Shown here: positions 52,640 to 60,407 of the stretch, piece by piece
Layout: each line of letters opens with the position of its first letter
Position numbering within the stretch: the stretch's first letter is position 1
Source: CAZNSX01 sp964575845
Lineage (GTDB): Bacteria > UBA8248 > CAZNSX01
NCBI GenBank assembly: GCA_964575845.1
Contig: CAZNSX010000002.1
Span: forward strand, 434,001-498,000
DNA length: 64,000 nt
Reading direction: 5' to 3'
Made by a program: the position numbers and the translations under genes
Notes under the pieces: generated by a model
Database searches by the model: none
What the model saw: the letters and a program-made list of their open reading frames with translations, nothing else
Told to the model about the DNA's origin: nothing

Positions 52640-53770
52640 CTATACTCTGTTCCTCTCTATGAATTTCTGGTATAGGGAGCCAAGCTCCTCAGCCCTTTCA
52701 TCACATTCCGCTAACTTCATTTCGGTACAATCATACCCCAGAAGCTCTTTCATAATGCCAGAGGACTTTTTGGTGAAGATGACGGTGCCATCTTCCCCTA
52801 TCTCCTCGATGCCCTCGAACTTCTCGCCCTCTTGATTGATCTTGATAGCCTCCTCAGGGGTTATCTCTTCGGGAAGGAGCAATTCAGCTCCTTCGCCCCC
52901 AAGGCTTATCGTATAGCCACCGGAGAGACCGTTCGGCCCGGGAGAGAGCATCGGTTGCTTGCGATCGTTCAAGATCGCCAGCAGATGCTTCACGACAGAG
53001 GCTGCCGTCAGGGGATGGGTGGCGGCGCCGGAGAGCCTACCCGCCCTCCTCGGGACCTCGGCCAGGATTTCCTCCGGCGGGAGCTCTTTGGTTATGTCCC
53101 GGTCTCCGAGCATAATTTTTAGAAAGTAGGGCGCTCCCCCCGTGTTTCCGAACCTAGCGGCGTAATAGGTGGCGAAATGGTGTCCGAACATGTAGATGAA
53201 GAGGTCCCCATAGGGGATGCCAAGCCTCTCGGCCACGGCTTTCCTCATGCAGGCCCCCAGGTTATCTATATTCCCTATTCCGGTCGTGGGTGCCAGACCC
53301 ACTCGGCCCAGCACCGGATTCACCGCATCGGGAAATGCGGCATTTAGGACGTGGGTCCTTATCCCCGACTGCTTCACCGCCTGCATGAGCTTCCTGGCCG
53401 GGGCGAGGTGCATGGGAAGCCAGGGGCCATATCTCGCCTCATCAAGCTTGGCGTAGAGTTCCTTTGGGATGGTTGTTATGACCCACCATGACATGAGCGT
53501 GACTGAGTTGTAGATGATGTCGGGAGCCAGCTCCCTCAGGATCTTTGCCGTGCCACCCACGTCATTCACGTCTATCCGTCTGAATTCGACCTTGGGGAAA
53601 TAGCCCAGCTGGAAAGCCCCCATGATGACACCGTTGACCTTTCTCTTTGCATGGTCCTCGTTGATGTCGGCGGCGATTATCCTGCACATGCCAGGAATCC
53701 GGACGAGCTGCTCGAGCACATGTCCTCCGAGATCCCCGAGGCCCACAATCATGATCTTCCTCTCAGGCAT
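52640..53770 (-). CDS. Rossmann-fold dehydrogenase, saccharopine dehydrogenase-like
   Basis: 376 aa. N-terminal KIMIVGLGDLGGHVLEQL is an NAD(P) motif; AADINEDHAKRKVNG follows. The remainder resembles saccharopine/homospermidine-type reductases only loosely, and I cannot name the substrate. Two adjacent His in GHHFATYY and the NAAFPDAVNP segment may be catalytic. It lies 200 bases upstream of the aminotransferase and 79 bases after hyuB pair 2. Confidence 0.72.
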   Translation of the reverse strand: MPERKIMIVGLGDLGGHVLEQLVRIPGMCRIIAADINEDHAKRKVNGVIMGAFQLGYFPKVEFRRIDVNDVGGTAKILRELAPDIIYNSVTLMSWWVITTIPKELYAKLDEARYGPWLPMHLAPARKLMQAVKQSGIRTHVLNAAFPDAVNPVLGRVGLAPTTGIGNIDNLGACMRKAVAERLGIPYGDLFIYMFGHHFATYYAARFGNTGGAPYFLKIMLGDRDITKELPPEEILAEVPRRAGRLSGAATHPLTAASVVKHLLAILNDRKQPMLSPGPNGLSGGYTISLGGEGAELLLPEEITPEEAIKINQEGEKFEGIEEIGEDGTVIFTKKSSGIMKELLGYDCTEMKLAECDERAEELGSLYQKFIERNRV

Positions 53771-53848
53771 GACGGTTCCTCCATGAAGAGCTGTCCATTT
53801 TCCCGTGAACGAATTCCTGCCCTCTCCGAGAGGGAAGTTCAGCCTCTA

Positions 53849-55633
53849 TTAACTCTTCCCCAGGGCCTCTCCGCGGTCAAAGAGCCAGGATATCGGGCCG
53901 CGGCGTTGGCGGAGCTCTCTTCTGAGCTTCTCTGTGGCAGCCAAACTCACGCTTTGATCCTCCGCGTCCATGACGACTCCGTATTCCTCCCTGGCGGCGC
54001 TCGGAGATATCTTTCGGTCGAGGATGTCCGAGCGAACCTCCTCGGGCGGCCTCTCGAACGGGTCTCCCCAGCCGCCGCCACCGGCAGTGAAAACATGCAG
54101 CGTTTCCCCCTCATCCAGGGTGAACACTCGTTTCGAGGGTATCTCTTCCCCCGCGCCGCTAAGCCGCCGCAGGAGACTCCTGCTCTTGCGGGCCGGTCGC
54201 CCCCCCCGGAGGCCCCAAGGCGCGGTAAAGAAGCGCTCGCCGCGGTGGGAGATTACCACCTGGCCGCGCAGGGCCTGGAAGACCTTCTCGTAACCGAGCC
54301 CCCCCCGGTATCTACCCGCTCCGCATGAATCGGCCCAGAGATTATTCTTGAGTATGCGGATGGGATAGTCCATCTCCAGGGCCTCGACCGGAATGTTCAT
54401 GCAGTTATTGACATCGGTGTCAACCACGTCGATGCCGTTCTTACCCGGCCTGGCACCGAGCCCGCCTCCCCCCAGCTCGCTCGTCACATAAGCCCTCCCG
54501 GTGCGAGGGTCTATGCCACCGAGCGAAAGGACGAGCAGCTGCCCGGTAGAGGCCGCGGGGAAGCGCCCCGGCGCGGCCTCCACGAGGGCGCCCATGAGCG
54601 CGTCGACGCAGCGCTTCACGGTCGCGGTCCGGGCGTTCACCGCGGCGGGCGGATCGGGATTGAGTATGGAGCCCCTGGGGAGAGTGACCGAGATGGGTCG
54701 GTAGCAGCCGGCGTTATTCGGAATGGCGGGGTCGGTGATGGCGCGGACCACGTAATAAACGGCCGAGAGGGTGGAGGAGGGGACCGAGTTGAGGGGACCC
54801 TTGACCTGAGGGCTTGTGCCGCTGAAGTCGACAAGAAAATCCGACCCCCGAACGGTAACGGCCGCCCGGATGACTATGCGCACCTCGAGGTCGATGCCGT
54901 CGTTATCGAGATAGTCCTCGAAGACATAAGTCCCATCCGGAAGGGAGCTTATCTCCTTGCGCGTCATCGCCTCGGAGCGGTCGAGAAGCTCTCTGACGGC
55001 CCCCCGGATGACTTCCACGCCCCAGGTTTCGACAAGCTCCAGGAAGCGATTGCGCCCGACGCTCGCCGCCGCCAACTCCGCCCTCACATCGCCCATGACT
55101 ATTTCGGGAATGCGCACGTTGTGCCGAAGGAGCTCGACGATGGTCTCGTTTATCTTTCCCCCCTCGTAGAGCTTGAGGGGCGGGATGCGAAGCCCCTCCT
55201 GGTAGACCTCCGTCGCATCAGTGGGAACGCTTCCGGGTGTCTTGCCGCCCATCTCCTGAAGATGAGCAAGGGAGCAGCTCAGGGCTACCGTCTCCCCTCC
55301 GGTCCTCACCGGCATCACCAGGATCAGGTCGGGGAGGTGCGTGCCGCCCTCGTAGGGGTCGTTCAGCACCACGATGTCTCCCTCACCGAGGGACTGTGGA
55401 GGGAAGAGCTCCACGACCCTCTTCACGGCGGGTATCATGGTCCCCAAGTGGATGGGGTGGGCTGTGGCCTGCGAGATGGTCTCTCCTTCTGGTGTAAAAA
55501 GAGCGGCCGAGGCATCATAGCCTTCCTTGACGATGGTGGAGTAGGAGCTCTTGAGCAGGGTAAGCTGCATCTCATCGGCTATGACATCGAACCTGTTCCG
55601 CAACACCTCGAGGGTTATCGGGTCGATGCTCAT
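53849..55633 (-). CDS. Hydantoinase B/oxoprolinase family protein (pair 2)
   Basis: 594 aa HyuB-type: DPITLEVLRNRFDVIADEMQLTLLKSSYS, DPYEGGTHLPDLILV, FLVDFSGTSPQVKGPLN, GGGGWGDPFERPPEEV. Partner of the HyuA subunit three bases upstream. Only moderately similar by eye to pair 1, so the two pairs look like diverged paralogues, not a recent duplication. Confidence 0.92.
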   Translation of the reverse strand: MSIDPITLEVLRNRFDVIADEMQLTLLKSSYSTIVKEGYDASAALFTPEGETISQATAHPIHLGTMIPAVKRVVELFPPQSLGEGDIVVLNDPYEGGTHLPDLILVMPVRTGGETVALSCSLAHLQEMGGKTPGSVPTDATEVYQEGLRIPPLKLYEGGKINETIVELLRHNVRIPEIVMGDVRAELAAASVGRNRFLELVETWGVEVIRGAVRELLDRSEAMTRKEISSLPDGTYVFEDYLDNDGIDLEVRIVIRAAVTVRGSDFLVDFSGTSPQVKGPLNSVPSSTLSAVYYVVRAITDPAIPNNAGCYRPISVTLPRGSILNPDPPAAVNARTATVKRCVDALMGALVEAAPGRFPAASTGQLLVLSLGGIDPRTGRAYVTSELGGGGLGARPGKNGIDVVDTDVNNCMNIPVEALEMDYPIRILKNNLWADSCGAGRYRGGLGYEKVFQALRGQVVISHRGERFFTAPWGLRGGRPARKSRSLLRRLSGAGEEIPSKRVFTLDEGETLHVFTAGGGGWGDPFERPPEEVRSDILDRKISPSAAREEYGVVMDAEDQSVSLAATEKLRRELRQRRGPISWLFDRGEALGKS

Positions 55634-55636
55634 CTT

Positions 55637-57685
55637 TTAGCCCAATCGAGTAATGAGTATATTCCCGGCTTCATCCACCATGCACCGCTGGCCCGGATAG
55701 ATGACGGTCGTTGTGTCCGGCTGTTCGATGATGGCCGGTCCCTCCGCCTCCCAGCCTTGCGGAAGTTCATCCCTCTCATAAAAGGGGGTCTCAAGGTACT
55801 CACCTTTCTCCAGAAAGTGGGCGAGCCGCGTCCCCTTTGGCTTCGGCCTTCCTCGTGAGCGGGCCTCAAGAGTGCCGGATGGTTTTGGCAAAGGGTATAT
55901 GTGGACCGTCCTGAGATTCACAAACTCGACTCGCTCTCTTGGGTCGCTGTGCCCGTAGACCTGCGCGTGCCTGCGGTGGAAGGCTTCGACTATCCGGGCC
56001 ACCCCGCCGTCCTCCTGGCCCTCGGGAACTGGAACCTCAAGCTCGTAAGACTGGCCCACATACCGCAAGTCTGCGTAGCGCTGGATGCGGACGCGGCTTA
56101 GGGGCACATCGTCCCGCCGCATCTTCTCACGCCCCAGGGTGTCCAGACCCTCGTATGCGGCCACTAGGTCACCCTCCCCGAGGTCGCCAGCCTTCGTGGC
56201 GAAAGTGCGGGCTTGGTCGTGCTCAATATTGGCCACCATGAGGCCGAAGGCCGAGAGCACGCCGGGAATGCGCGGCACGATGAGAGTGGGCAAAGAAAGC
56301 TCTGTCATCAGCGCCCCGCCATGGACGGGTCCCGCGCCTCCGAGCGCCAGCAGGGCAAATTCGCGGGGGTCGTACCCCTGCTGGACCGTCACCAGGCGGA
56401 TCTGGTCGGCCATGCGGGCGTTGACGATCCGGTGGATTCCCGCAGCCGCGCGGGTGCTCTCCATGCCGAGGGGCCGAGCTACCGTCTCGACCGCCCGGCT
56501 GGCGGCCTCCGGGTCGAGGGGAAGTCCGCCGCCTGCGAAATAGCCGGGATTCAGGTATCCCAGGACCACTGAGGCGTCCGTAACCGTCGGTGACTCCCCT
56601 CCCAGCCCGTAGCATGCGGGGCCGGGCCGGGCGCCCGCGCTTCTGGGGCCGACTCTGAGGCCCCCTCCCTCATCCAGCCAGGCGATGGAGCCGCCTCCGG
56701 CGCCTATGCTCTTTACATCCACCATCGGGACCCGCAGCGGGTATGTATCGAGCCGGCTCTCGCCCGAGACGCGCGGAGCCCCGCCCCTAACCAGGGCTAC
56801 ATCGGTACTCGTCCCGCCCATGTCCATGGTGATCAGGTCTTCATAGCCGGAGAGGCCACCGGCGAAAGAGCCGCCTATGACGCCCGCCGCTGGCCCGGAG
56901 AGCACTGTCAGGACCGGCTTTTCGGCTGCGGCCCCGAAGGAGGTGAGTCCGCCCCGCGATTGCATGATGTGACAGGTGGTCCGGGGGCAGAGCTCTCTCA
57001 CGGCCTGCTCAAGGCGCTGCATGTAATCCTCGATGACAGGTCTTAGGTAGGCGTCGAAGGTGGTGGTGCAGAGCCGCTCGTATTCCCTGAATTTAGGGTC
57101 GACCTCTGAAGAAATTGAGACGCGGACCTCCGGGCACACCTCCCGGATGAGCTCACGGGTGCGCCGCTCGTGCTCCGGGTTAAGGAAGGAGAAAAGGTAG
57201 CAGACGGATGCGGCCTCCATCCCGAAGCGCTCCCGAAGGTGTCTGGCCGCCTCCCGCACTTGCTCCTCATCCAAGGGCGTTACCACGTCACCCTCGGAGC
57301 CGATGCGCTCGGTGATACCGACCCTGAGACGGCGGGGGGAGAGAAAGTCGGGAGTCTCGGCGTCCATGAAGAGGTCGTACATGCGGTGACGGCGCTGGCG
57401 CCCGATCTCGAGGGTATCCTCGAAGCCCGCCGTCATGAAGACGGCCGTGACGGCACCCCGGCGCTCGATAATGGCATTAGTGGCGGCGGTGGTGCCGTGT
57501 ATGAATCGGGCGAGCGCCCCCGGGCTGGCCCCCGCCTTATCGAGCACCTCCTGGAGCCCCCGCCGAACGCCCTTTACCAGGTCTTCTGGGGTTGAGGGAA
57601 TCTTCGCGGTGCAGAGGACCTTCCCTTGCTCGCAGCAGACCAGGTCGGTGAAAGTTCCCCCGATGTCGCAGCCGATCTCTAGCAA
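55637..57685 (-). CDS. Hydantoinase A/oxoprolinase family protein (pair 2)
   Basis: 682 aa HyuA subunit: EIGCDIGGTFTDLV, HGTTAATNAIIER, VLSGPAAGVIGGSF, DMGGTSTDVALVRGG and LGGAGPVHGGAL. Starts with TTG at 57685 with no clear ribosome site, as would suit a short leader. First gene of the minus-strand run hyuA2-hyuB2-dehydrogenase-aminotransferase-SDR-hyuA1-hyuB1. Confidence 0.92.
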   Translation of the reverse strand: MLEIGCDIGGTFTDLVCCEQGKVLCTAKIPSTPEDLVKGVRRGLQEVLDKAGASPGALARFIHGTTAATNAIIERRGAVTAVFMTAGFEDTLEIGRQRRHRMYDLFMDAETPDFLSPRRLRVGITERIGSEGDVVTPLDEEQVREAARHLRERFGMEAASVCYLFSFLNPEHERRTRELIREVCPEVRVSISSEVDPKFREYERLCTTTFDAYLRPVIEDYMQRLEQAVRELCPRTTCHIMQSRGGLTSFGAAAEKPVLTVLSGPAAGVIGGSFAGGLSGYEDLITMDMGGTSTDVALVRGGAPRVSGESRLDTYPLRVPMVDVKSIGAGGGSIAWLDEGGGLRVGPRSAGARPGPACYGLGGESPTVTDASVVLGYLNPGYFAGGGLPLDPEAASRAVETVARPLGMESTRAAAGIHRIVNARMADQIRLVTVQQGYDPREFALLALGGAGPVHGGALMTELSLPTLIVPRIPGVLSAFGLMVANIEHDQARTFATKAGDLGEGDLVAAYEGLDTLGREKMRRDDVPLSRVRIQRYADLRYVGQSYELEVPVPEGQEDGGVARIVEAFHRRHAQVYGHSDPRERVEFVNLRTVHIYPLPKPSGTLEARSRGRPKPKGTRLAHFLEKGEYLETPFYERDELPQGWEAEGPAIIEQPDTTTVIYPGQRCMVDEAGNILITRLG

Positions 57686-57714
57686 TTTATCTGAGAAGGG
57701 TATGAGGTCCGACC

Positions 57715-57744
57715 TATATAGCTGGGATTCCTCTTAAAAGGCAA
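57715..57744 (-). promoter_or_regulatory. Candidate promoter for the hyu region
   Basis: Minus-strand TTGCCT (57744-57739), 18-base spacer, TATATA (57720-57715). The predicted start is only about 22 bases before the TTG start codon of hyuA2. Confidence 0.42.
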
Positions 57745-58362
57745 GAATCATCCTGAACCTTAAAATGTCCTGCACCCCGCTAGCTCGGTTGTCATGGGGC
57801 AAGCTATAGGTCCCAGCTCTCGGTCCCACCCGCCAGTATCCAGCGGAAGTATACACCTTTCGGTGTGAGATTACCTGGGGCCTTCACATTAATTCTCCGT
57901 TTTTGCCGAAGGGACATCAGGAGGTGCCGTGGCGCTGAAGACTCCCCGCGCATCCGGCTAGCGCCAAAGAGGAGGGAGCCCCCACTTGCTACCCGGCCCC
58001 CTCCCCCGGAGGCCGGAATACGCTCATAGAATGAGCAAAAAGGCCAACTTTCTCTCCTCCCGCATGCAGATGGCGATTCTTAAGAATTTTACTAGAACGG
58101 GAATTCTTCCTGAGAGACATTGTTACCGAGTTGATCGGAGCGGGAACCGCCATCTCAATCGAAACCGTCCGCAATCTAGCTCTTCTGCCCCGGTATGGCG
58201 GTCGGAGGTGACTATAAAGAAGAGCAACCTATTATGCGAGCGTGCTGGATGGACAACCGGGGCTCTGCCAGAGGGGGGTCTCTCCCCCATAGGGGATAAC
58301 CCCCATAGTTCGTAAGGGCAAGAGCTACCCTGACGGGTAGACTCATTGGAGGATGATGACAG
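57745..58362. other. Long intergenic region with no convincing gene
   Basis: 618 bases. Open frames exist on both strands, but none shows a protein motif or a good ribosome site. Small inverted repeats are visible: ACACC/GGTGT (57853-57866), a pile of G5/C5 runs around 58270-58312, and CTACCC/GGGTAG with a four-base loop (58325-58340) just before the next ribosome site. It may be decayed sequence next to the integrase remnant. Confidence 0.5.
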
Positions 58363-58560
58363 ATGTTTCCAGACCTGACCCTCGAAATGTGGAACACCCC
58401 AATCGTGGCCTTTCCTTTCTGGGCCGAGCAAGCAGTACTCGCTTTCATCGCTGTCGGGGCGGGAATATTGTTCGGCTATGCCCTTGGAGGCAGGGAGCGG
58501 GCTCAGGAAGTTGAGAGGAAAGTGAGGGAACAAGAGGTCGCGCATCGTCGCGCTGCCTGA
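58363..58560 (+). CDS. Small single-pass membrane protein, unknown
   Basis: 65 aa. One hydrophobic segment (about residues 22-43, AVLAFIAVGAGILFGYALGG) followed by a charged, coiled-coil-prone tail (ERAQEVERKVREQEVAHRR). GGAGG lies ten bases before the ATG. No family recognised. The next 170 bases in other frames (for example LPETEESILRSLQQLQGG) look weakly protein-like, so the gene might be longer but frameshifted. Confidence 0.5.
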   Translation: MFPDLTLEMWNTPIVAFPFWAEQAVLAFIAVGAGILFGYALGGRERAQEVERKVREQEVAHRRAA

Positions 58561-58700
58561 GACGGAAGAAAGTATCCTCCGCTCTCTCCAGCAACTACAG
58601 GGTGGTGTGGCGTCCTTCGAAGGGCGTACTCCTCGAGCGGATGCTCGCCTCCTCTTCCCTGCGGGAAGAGGGTGGTCCTCAGGGAGCGGCGGGAAATGCA

Positions 58701-58730
58701 TTAGAGGGGGCTCCTGTGAGCCCCCTCTAA
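58701..58730 (+). terminator. Perfect 13-bp hairpin downstream of the small membrane protein
   Basis: TTAGAGGGGGCTC (58701-58713) and GAGCCCCCTCTAA (58718-58730) around a four-base loop. No T-tract on the plus strand; read on the minus strand it lies 68 bases past the end of the integrase/FabK remnant. Terminator-like for either direction. Confidence 0.5.
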
Positions 58731-58797
58731 TTCCGGTACGGGGAGAGAGAGAAGCTGAGGTTGCGTCTTTCGCGGGGGTCGTCGTCCTGATGGCTTC

Positions 58798-59178
58798 TTA
58801 AAGGGTTTTCGCCGAGGGCTCAGGGACTGGGATTTCCCGCGCTATTCTCTCGGCCCCTTCTACCATCTCCCTTATCACAGTCTCTACGGGCAGGATCTCC
58901 CGAATGAGGCTTGCTGCCTGCCCCGCCACCGGCGAGCCGTTATCGAAGTCTGCGTCCCGGAGGGAGGCCTTAGTGCGGCCCGCGCCCACGATCTCATGGA
59001 AGTCATCGGGGGAGATCTCCTTGCCCTCTGCGCGGAGGAGCACTTCGGCCAATTTCTTGCGAACGACCTCGCCTAAGTCGCCCACTTCATGGCCAAGGAC
59101 GTGGCGATAGAGGAACAGGAGAGCGGAAAGGGCATGGTTCTGCGTCGAGGCGCTGACCCTACTGTTTGGCGCAGGTGC
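58798..59178 (-). pseudogene. Chimeric remnant: tyrosine-recombinase N-terminal piece joined to FabK/nitronate-monooxygenase C-terminus
   Basis: An open frame with no upstream part (stop at 59179-59181). Its first half reads RVSASTQNHALSALLFLYRHVLG then VGDLGEVVR, the N-terminal SAM-like domain of phage/integron integrases. Without a stop it continues into KKLAEVLLRAEG...SPVAGQAASLIREILPVETVI, the C-terminal helices of FabK/2-nitropropane dioxygenase proteins. Both partners lack their catalytic domains. A GTG at 59085 could start a 95-residue protein, but this looks like a fused scar from insertion or deletion (inference). Confidence 0.6.
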
Positions 59179-59208
59179 TTAGATTCGTCAAGGAGATGGG
59201 GCTCTTCC

Positions 59209-59237
59209 TTGACTTAAAGAGTTTTTAGCCCTATATT
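59209..59237 (+). promoter_or_regulatory. Promoter of the panB leader
   Basis: TTGACT, exact 17-base spacer, TATATT: five of six and four of six consensus matches at optimal spacing in an AT-rich island. The predicted start near 59244 leaves a leader of about 130 bases before panB. Confidence 0.65.
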
Positions 59238-59243
59238 AATTTT

Positions 59244-59346
59244 GGACCGCTTGGATCCTAAAGCCTGGGACTGAGACGGGACATAGGAGGGGCAGCCTCA
59301 CCGACGAGGCCAAACCCGGCCCCGGAGCTGTGTTCCGGGGTTTTTT
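59244..59346 (+). ncRNA. Structured leader upstream of panB (possible pan-type cis-regulatory RNA)
   Basis: About 100 bases between a strong promoter and an intrinsic terminator. One hairpin is GCCTC (59295-59299)/GAGGC (59306-59310) with a six-base loop; its stem could be extended past a single bulged A at 59294. It is followed by the terminator hairpin at 59320-59340. A published 'pan' RNA motif with bulged adenosines precedes pantothenate genes in several phyla; I cannot verify the match by eye. It could equally be an undescribed attenuator. Confidence 0.45.
59320..59346 (+). terminator. Intrinsic terminator in the panB leader
   Basis: CCCCGGA (59320-59326) pairs with TCCGGGG (59334-59340) around a seven-base loop, directly followed by six Ts and a further T-rich stretch. 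It stands 28 bases before the panB ATG, so read-through must be regulated or partial. Confidence 0.72.
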
Positions 59347-59374
59347 CTTTGGTGGAGGCTGGAGGATTGAGCAG

Positions 59375-60175
59375 ATGGACCGTTGCAAGGTCACCGTAGA
59401 TAAGATCTTAAAGCGCAAGAGGGGTCCCAAGATCTGCGCCCTTACGGCTTACACCTACTCAATGGCCCGCGTGGCTGATAGGGCGGAAATTGATATCCTT
59501 CTCGTGGGAGACTCCCTCGCCATGGTGGAGCTGGGCCTGAAGAATACCCTGAACGTGGGGATTGAAGAGATGCTGCATCACACCCGAGCCGTGGCACGGG
59601 CAGAGCCCAATGCGCTCCTCGTGGTCGATATGCCCTTCATGTCCTACGGGGTTTCTCGGGAGGAAACGGTGCGCAATGCCGGCCGCCTCATCAAGGAGGG
59701 GGGGGCCGAGGCCGTAAAGCTCGAAGGGGGCCTCAGGGTCAAGGATGAGATAGCCAGCCTTGTGGACAGAGAGATCCCCGTCATGGGACACGTGGGGCTC
59801 ACCCCTCAGAGCATTCATCGCATGGGCGGCTATAAGGTGCAGGGGAAGGGGGAGAAAGGGGCCGAAGAAGTTCTGCGGGACGCTCTGGCAGCCCAAGAAG
59901 CGGGTGCCTTTTCGGTGGTCCTGGAAAGCATACCGGCATCTCTGGCGGAAAAGATAACGGCTGAGCTGCGAGTCCCGACAATTGGTATCGGGGCCGGGTC
60001 CGGCTGCGATGGCCAGGTGCTTGTGGCTCATGACATGCTGGGCCTTTATGAGAAGGGGAATTTCAGGTTTGTCAAGGTCTATGCCCGGCTGGGAGAGATG
60101 GCAGAAGAGGCCATAAAGGCGTACATAAAGGAGGTCCAACAGGGGATATTCCCGGGCCCAGAGCATAGTTTCTGA
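59375..60175 (+). CDS. panB: 3-methyl-2-oxobutanoate hydroxymethyltransferase
   Basis: 266 aa TIM-barrel enzyme making ketopantoate from 2-oxoisovalerate and methylene-THF, first step of pantothenate/CoA synthesis. CALTAYTYSMARVADRA, LLVGDSLAMVELG (Mg ligands), DMPFMSYG, AVKLEGG, GHVGLTPQS and IGIGAGSGCDGQVLV are all present. The ATG at 59375 follows GGAGG at nine to ten bases and gives the usual length. No panC or panD is adjacent; cobalamin genes follow after a second regulated leader. Confidence 0.95.
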   Translation: MDRCKVTVDKILKRKRGPKICALTAYTYSMARVADRAEIDILLVGDSLAMVELGLKNTLNVGIEEMLHHTRAVARAEPNALLVVDMPFMSYGVSREETVRNAGRLIKEGGAEAVKLEGGLRVKDEIASLVDREIPVMGHVGLTPQSIHRMGGYKVQGKGEKGAEEVLRDALAAQEAGAFSVVLESIPASLAEKITAELRVPTIGIGAGSGCDGQVLVAHDMLGLYEKGNFRFVKVYARLGEMAEEAIKAYIKEVQQGIFPGPEHSF

Positions 60176-60179
60176 AGCC

Positions 60180-60407
60180 TTGACATGGGAGGCTCCCTTT
60201 GATAGCCTCGCACCAGCATAGTCGGTTTGGCGAGCCCGAGGGGGAGGATGATAGCAAGCCTTCCCGGGAAGATACCTGTGAGCGGGGATAAAACCCGCAG
60301 ATTCCCATCGCTCCTCAAGGGACCCGGATGAGAAGCCCTTGATCCCTTAAGCGGATTGAGGGTTTTTTACACTCAGCAGTTATCAAAATGGGGGACAATG
60401 GGGACCT
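60180..60407 (+). promoter_or_regulatory. Structured leader of the cobalamin operon (riboswitch-like attenuator)
   Basis: 232 bases separate panB from cobT. A TTGACA at 60180-60185 could be a -35, though the -10 is poor. The transcript can form CTCGC/GCGAG (60207-60211/60230-60234), GGGGAGG/CCTTCCC (60241-60247/60259-60265), GCGGG/CCCGC (60282-60286/60294-60298), then an intrinsic terminator. TCAAGGG (60315-60321) can pair with CCCTTGA (60336-60342), the left arm of that terminator, giving an antiterminator. I do not find the conserved B12 box or the GCCACTG core of the cobalamin riboswitch. Confidence 0.6.
60336..60368 (+). terminator. Intrinsic terminator upstream of cobT
   Basis: CCCTTGATCC (60336-60345) pairs over all ten positions (two G-U) with GGATTGAGGG (60353-60362) around a seven-base loop, directly followed by six Ts. 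Being 39 bases before the cobT ATG, it acts as an attenuator and not as the end of the panB transcript alone. Confidence 0.75.

Noticed and set aside
57986..58315. 109-codon plus-strand frame in the intergenic island
   Set aside because: No hydrophobic or family motif and no convincing ribosome site; left as non-coding.
58123..58701. 192-codon minus-strand frame in the intergenic island
   Set aside because: Serine/arginine-rich, no conserved segment, no ribosome site, and it opposes the better-supported 65-aa membrane protein.
60180..60407. Canonical cobalamin riboswitch upstream of cobT
   Set aside because: Expected from gene context, but I could not find the B12 box or GCCACTG core, so only a structured attenuator leader is claimed.
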